64,000 bases of DNA from Hyphomonas sp. Lineage in GTDB: Bacteria > Pseudomonadota > Alphaproteobacteria > Caulobacterales > Hyphomonadaceae. Position 1 is the stretch's first letter; each line of letters opens with the position of its first letter. Positions 60,814 through 64,000 of the stretch are shown piece after piece. Under the pieces are notes generated by a model, which saw only the letters and a program-made list of their open reading frames with translations, made no database searches and was not told where the DNA came from. The translations under genes were made by a program, and so were the position numbers. The DNA lies in contig NZ_JAGYJH010000003.1 in the NCBI RefSeq assembly GCF_018402285.1, forward strand, positions 1,240,001 to 1,304,000. Direction: 5' to 3'.

Positions 60814-61407
60814 TCAGCTCCGGCTGAAATCGGCTTCCAGCAGCTTCACGGCAATCTGGCGCGCGCGCTCGGGCGGCTTGCCCAGGAGCTCGCCCAGTGT
60901 CGGGCCGAAGAGCCCCACTCCAAGGGCCAGGATCACGCTTATCAGGATCGAATCCTCAAGCTGCTCTTGCGACAAGTCGGCCGGATTGATCTTCTGGCGG
61001 ATGACTGTCTGAACCGCCTCGCGCACCGTCCGCAGGCGGCGGGATTCGTCGGTCAGCTCCAGCCAGGCGGCGAGGCGCGCAGCGCCCTTGTTTTCAAAGG
61101 CATCAAACAGGCGGGTGAGCGCGACGCTGCGCGCCTGTTTGGGATCTGCAGGCAGGTCCATCTCCAGAAGGCCGCTGACGAGCTCGCCGATCATCTTTTC
61201 CATCAGCGCGGCCTGGACGCCGTCAATGGTGCCGAAATGATGCAGCACGGTCGCGTTTGCCACGCCCGCCGCCTTGGCCACATCCGCCAGGCGCAGGGAT
61301 TGCGGCCCGTGCTCGACCAGCAGGCTTTCTGCCGCAATAAGGATGTTTTCCCTCGACGCTTCAGGGGACCGGCGAATTCTCGGCATCTTCGTTTTCTCTA
61401 TCGACAT
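60814..61407 (-). CDS. TetR/AcrR family transcriptional regulator
   Basis: SRENILIAAESLLVEHGPQSLRLADVAKAAGVANATVLHHFGT. Confidence 0.93.
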   Translation of the reverse strand: MSIEKTKMPRIRRSPEASRENILIAAESLLVEHGPQSLRLADVAKAAGVANATVLHHFGTIDGVQAALMEKMIGELVSGLLEMDLPADPKQARSVALTRLFDAFENKGAARLAAWLELTDESRRLRTVREAVQTVIRQKINPADLSQEQLEDSILISVILALGVGLFGPTLGELLGKPPERARQIAVKLLEADFSRS

Positions 61408-61491
61408 TTTTGTCAGTAACGGCTATATTCGTGTTTCAACGAGCCTTAAAGGCTCCCATCGATCCTTGTAAGCCGCATTTGCGAGTTGACC

Positions 61492-62328
61492 ATGAAACAC
61501 ACGCCTGAAGATGTAACGATCATTCCGCGCGACATCCGCTTTGATGTGTCCGGCGCCCAGAAGGGCTACTGGATGGATGGCGACCCGGTTGCCACGGCCG
61601 TGATGAACACGCTCTCGCTGACCTTCCCGGACGGCGAGCGCCTCTTCATCGACGCCGTGCGCGCCTACAAGGATCAGGTCAGCGGCAAGGTCGCCCAGGA
61701 TGTGAAGGATTTCATCGCCCAGGAAGCGATCCATTCGCGGGAACACCATTTGCTCAACAAGGTGATTGACCGGGAGAAATATCCCGTCGAGCGCATTGAG
61801 GGAATGATCCGTGAACGGATCGCTTTCTCGCGCTCTGCCGGTCCGATGCGGATGCTGATCGCAACCATCTGCCTGGAACACTTCACCGCGATGCTCGCCG
61901 ACATGCGCGCGCTGCACCAGGACATGTTCAGCAAGACCGATCCGGCGCTGGAACGCCTGTGGCGTTGGCACGCGATGGAAGAGACCGAGCACAAGGCGGT
62001 CACCTATGACGTGTTCATGGAAGTCACCAGGCACTGGTCGCCGGTGAAGCGCTACATGCGCCGCTGCATCTCCATGGCGCTGATCAGCTATTTCTTCACC
62101 CGCAATATCGCCACCTATTCCAGCTGGATGCTGGAAGCGGACGGCTATACGCCCGAAGCGGCGCAGAAAGCGGTCAAGGCCTTCCTCTGGAACAAGCCCG
62201 GCTTCTTCGCGCGCGGCTGGAAAATCTGGATCAGCTGGTTCAAGCCGGGCTTCCACCCCTGGGATCACGACAACCGGGCGCTGATGGCAGAATGGCGCAG
62301 CGAGTTTGATCTGGTGGCGGCCGAATAG
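61492..62328 (+). CDS. metal-dependent hydrolase, PF10118-like
   Basis: IPRDIRFDVSGAQKGYWMDGDPVATAVMNTLSLTFPDGERLFIDAVR, QEAIHSREHHLLN, WHAMEETEHKAVTYDVF. Confidence 0.88.
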   Translation: MKHTPEDVTIIPRDIRFDVSGAQKGYWMDGDPVATAVMNTLSLTFPDGERLFIDAVRAYKDQVSGKVAQDVKDFIAQEAIHSREHHLLNKVIDREKYPVERIEGMIRERIAFSRSAGPMRMLIATICLEHFTAMLADMRALHQDMFSKTDPALERLWRWHAMEETEHKAVTYDVFMEVTRHWSPVKRYMRRCISMALISYFFTRNIATYSSWMLEADGYTPEAAQKAVKAFLWNKPGFFARGWKIWISWFKPGFHPWDHDNRALMAEWRSEFDLVAAE

Positions 62329-62413
62329 CCCTTGCCGAGGGGCGCCGCGAGGGATTTGCGTCTGCCCTTCAATGCCGGCCTCCTGAAAACGGCAACCGGC
62401 CTGATGCCGGATA

Positions 62414-64000
62414 TCAGGCGCTGAGGCGCATAGCGCCCTCTGTGGTCCCGGCAGGGGCGGGCGCGGCGATTTCCGGATGCAGGTAGGGCATCAGCTGCGT
62501 CTGTGTCATGGCGCGTGAGAAGTGGAAGCCCTGCATGTGCGGCGCGCCCATTTCGCGCAGAATTTCTGCCTGCCTGCCATTGGAAACGCCCTCGACCACG
62601 CAGTCAATCGCGAGGCTTTTGCACAATCCCACAATTGATCGAATGATGCTCCGTGTGCCCCGGCGTGTCATCAGGCCGAGCGTGAACGACCGGTCGATCT
62701 TGAGCCTGGAGATCGGCATCTTCTGCAGGTAGCCGAGTGAGGAATAGCCCGTTCCGAAATCATCGAGCGCAATGCGCACGCCCATATCGGTGAACATCGC
62801 CAGGCAATCCAGCGCGCGTTCGAAATCCTGCATGATCGCCGTTTCGGTGATCTCGAACATCAACCGTTCAGGTGCAAACCCCGATTCCCGGATGATGTCT
62901 TTCAGCCGCGACGCCGTCTCTGGCGAGGCGAGGTCGATGGCCGACAGATTGAAGGAGAGGTGGACATGTTCCGGCCAGGTCAGCGCGTCAGTCAAAGCCT
63001 TCTTCAGTAGGATCCGCGTCAGGCGCGTCACGCTGCCATTCTGCTCGGCCGCGCGGATGAAGATGTCCGGCCGGACGGGTCCGAGCAGCGGCGAGGTCCA
63101 GCGGGCAAGCGCTTCCATCCCGGTCACCGTTCCGTCGGCGGAGCGGATTATCGGCTGGTAGACAATATGGAATTCTTCGTCGCGCGCTTCGCGCAGACCC
63201 TGCTCGATGGAGGATTGTTGCCGGATTTCGCGCTCATGCTGGCTGGTGAACACCATCGGCCGGCCGCGTTCCTGCTGTTTGGAATGATAAAGCGCATAGT
63301 CTGCACGTTCAAACAGCGTATCAGCGGTGTCGCCCGCCTCGGGAAAGGCGGCAAAGCCGACCGACGCGCCAATGCGGGCAACGCCCTCGCGGACATGAAA
63401 CGGCTCGGCGAACGCGTCACAGATCTGCTGGCCGAGTTTCAGGATTTCGGTTTGATCGCCAATGTCCGGCAGGATGATGCCGAACTCGTCCCCGCCGAGC
63501 CGGCCGACAATGCCGTGCGGACCGGCCAGCTGGCGCAGCCGCGCGCCGCTCTGGCTGAGCAACTGGTCGCCTGCCGCATGGCCAAAAATGTCGTTGACCG
63601 GCTTGAAGCCGTCGAGATCGATCACGCCGACGGTCAGGGCGCCGTGCTGTGAGCGGGCCAGTGTCAGGCGTTCTTCCAGCCTGCGGAAAAATCCCCGCCG
63701 GTTGGTCAGTCCTGTGAGGGGGTCCATATGCGCTAACGCGTCGGCTTCAGCAGATTTCTCCTGAAGCTCCTCGACCAGCGCCTTGGTGTCCTGCAGCAAG
63801 CCCTTGCGCAGATGCGCGGCCACCAGAAGATCCAGCGATCCGTCTGCCGGAGAAAAGTCCGACATCTGAAGCATGAAGGCTTCTTCTTCGGCATTCACAT
63901 CGGGCACATGGCCGACCAGAAGGCAGATATTGTCGCTGTCGCGCACGACAATGCCGCGCAGGCGAAGGACTGTCTTCCCGGCCCGAATCATGACGGTCAC
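62414..64000 (-). CDS. GGDEF-EAL domain protein (truncated by window edge)
   Basis: GRLGGDEFGIILPD (GGDEF), GMEALARW, DDFGTGYSSLGYLQKMPISRLKIDRSF (EAL). Confidence 0.95.
   Translation of the reverse strand: MTVMIRAGKTVLRLRGIVVRDSDNICLLVGHVPDVNAEEEAFMLQMSDFSPADGSLDLLVAAHLRKGLLQDTKALVEELQEKSAEADALAHMDPLTGLTNRRGFFRRLEERLTLARSQHGALTVGVIDLDGFKPVNDIFGHAAGDQLLSQSGARLRQLAGPHGIVGRLGGDEFGIILPDIGDQTEILKLGQQICDAFAEPFHVREGVARIGASVGFAAFPEAGDTADTLFERADYALYHSKQQERGRPMVFTSQHEREIRQQSSIEQGLREARDEEFHIVYQPIIRSADGTVTGMEALARWTSPLLGPVRPDIFIRAAEQNGSVTRLTRILLKKALTDALTWPEHVHLSFNLSAIDLASPETASRLKDIIRESGFAPERLMFEITETAIMQDFERALDCLAMFTDMGVRIALDDFGTGYSSLGYLQKMPISRLKIDRSFTLGLMTRRGTRSIIRSIVGLCKSLAIDCVVEGVSNGRQAEILREMGAPHMQGFHFSRAMTQTQLMPYLHPEIAAPAPAGTTEGAMRLSA

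Overview
This 64 kb window is a GC-rich alphaproteobacterial chromosome segment, with a Hyphomonadaceae/Caulobacterales flavour (MipZ next to panC, split pntA/pntB, obgE-rpmA-rplU). Most of it is core metabolism: a PEP-carboxylase-like protein, hisC, panC, mipZ, tgt, kynureninase, a Mur ligase/LD-carboxypeptidase pair, pntAB, a cobalamin-riboswitch-controlled btuB-F-C-D operon, galU, proB, obgE, rpmA/rplU, and an acyl-CoA metabolism cluster. tRNA genes found: Lys(TTT), Arg(TCT), Pro(TGG), Ser(CGA). The most interesting structure is an ~8.4 kb segment between an intact tRNA-Lys gene (12596-12671) and a perfect 45-bp copy of that tRNA's 3' half (21055-21099). This looks like an integrated, now integrase-less island. 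It carries a degraded DUF4238-like gene, a secreted Asp-box/sialidase-like protein, a large TonB-dependent receptor and a secreted metallophosphoesterase. A second, smaller relic is suggested at tRNA-Ser: a 27-bp direct repeat (25/27) of the tRNA 3' end flanks an AT-richer stretch encoding a CFI-box-like secreted protein. Other observations include two unannotated tandem ~50-aa membrane proteins, a GNAT plus RimK-type ATP-grasp pair coupled to proB, a palindrome over the tgt start codon, a LacI regulator with an apparent ATC start, and a PEPC-like enzyme with altered active-site motifs. All calls are from reading the sequence; no database search was run.
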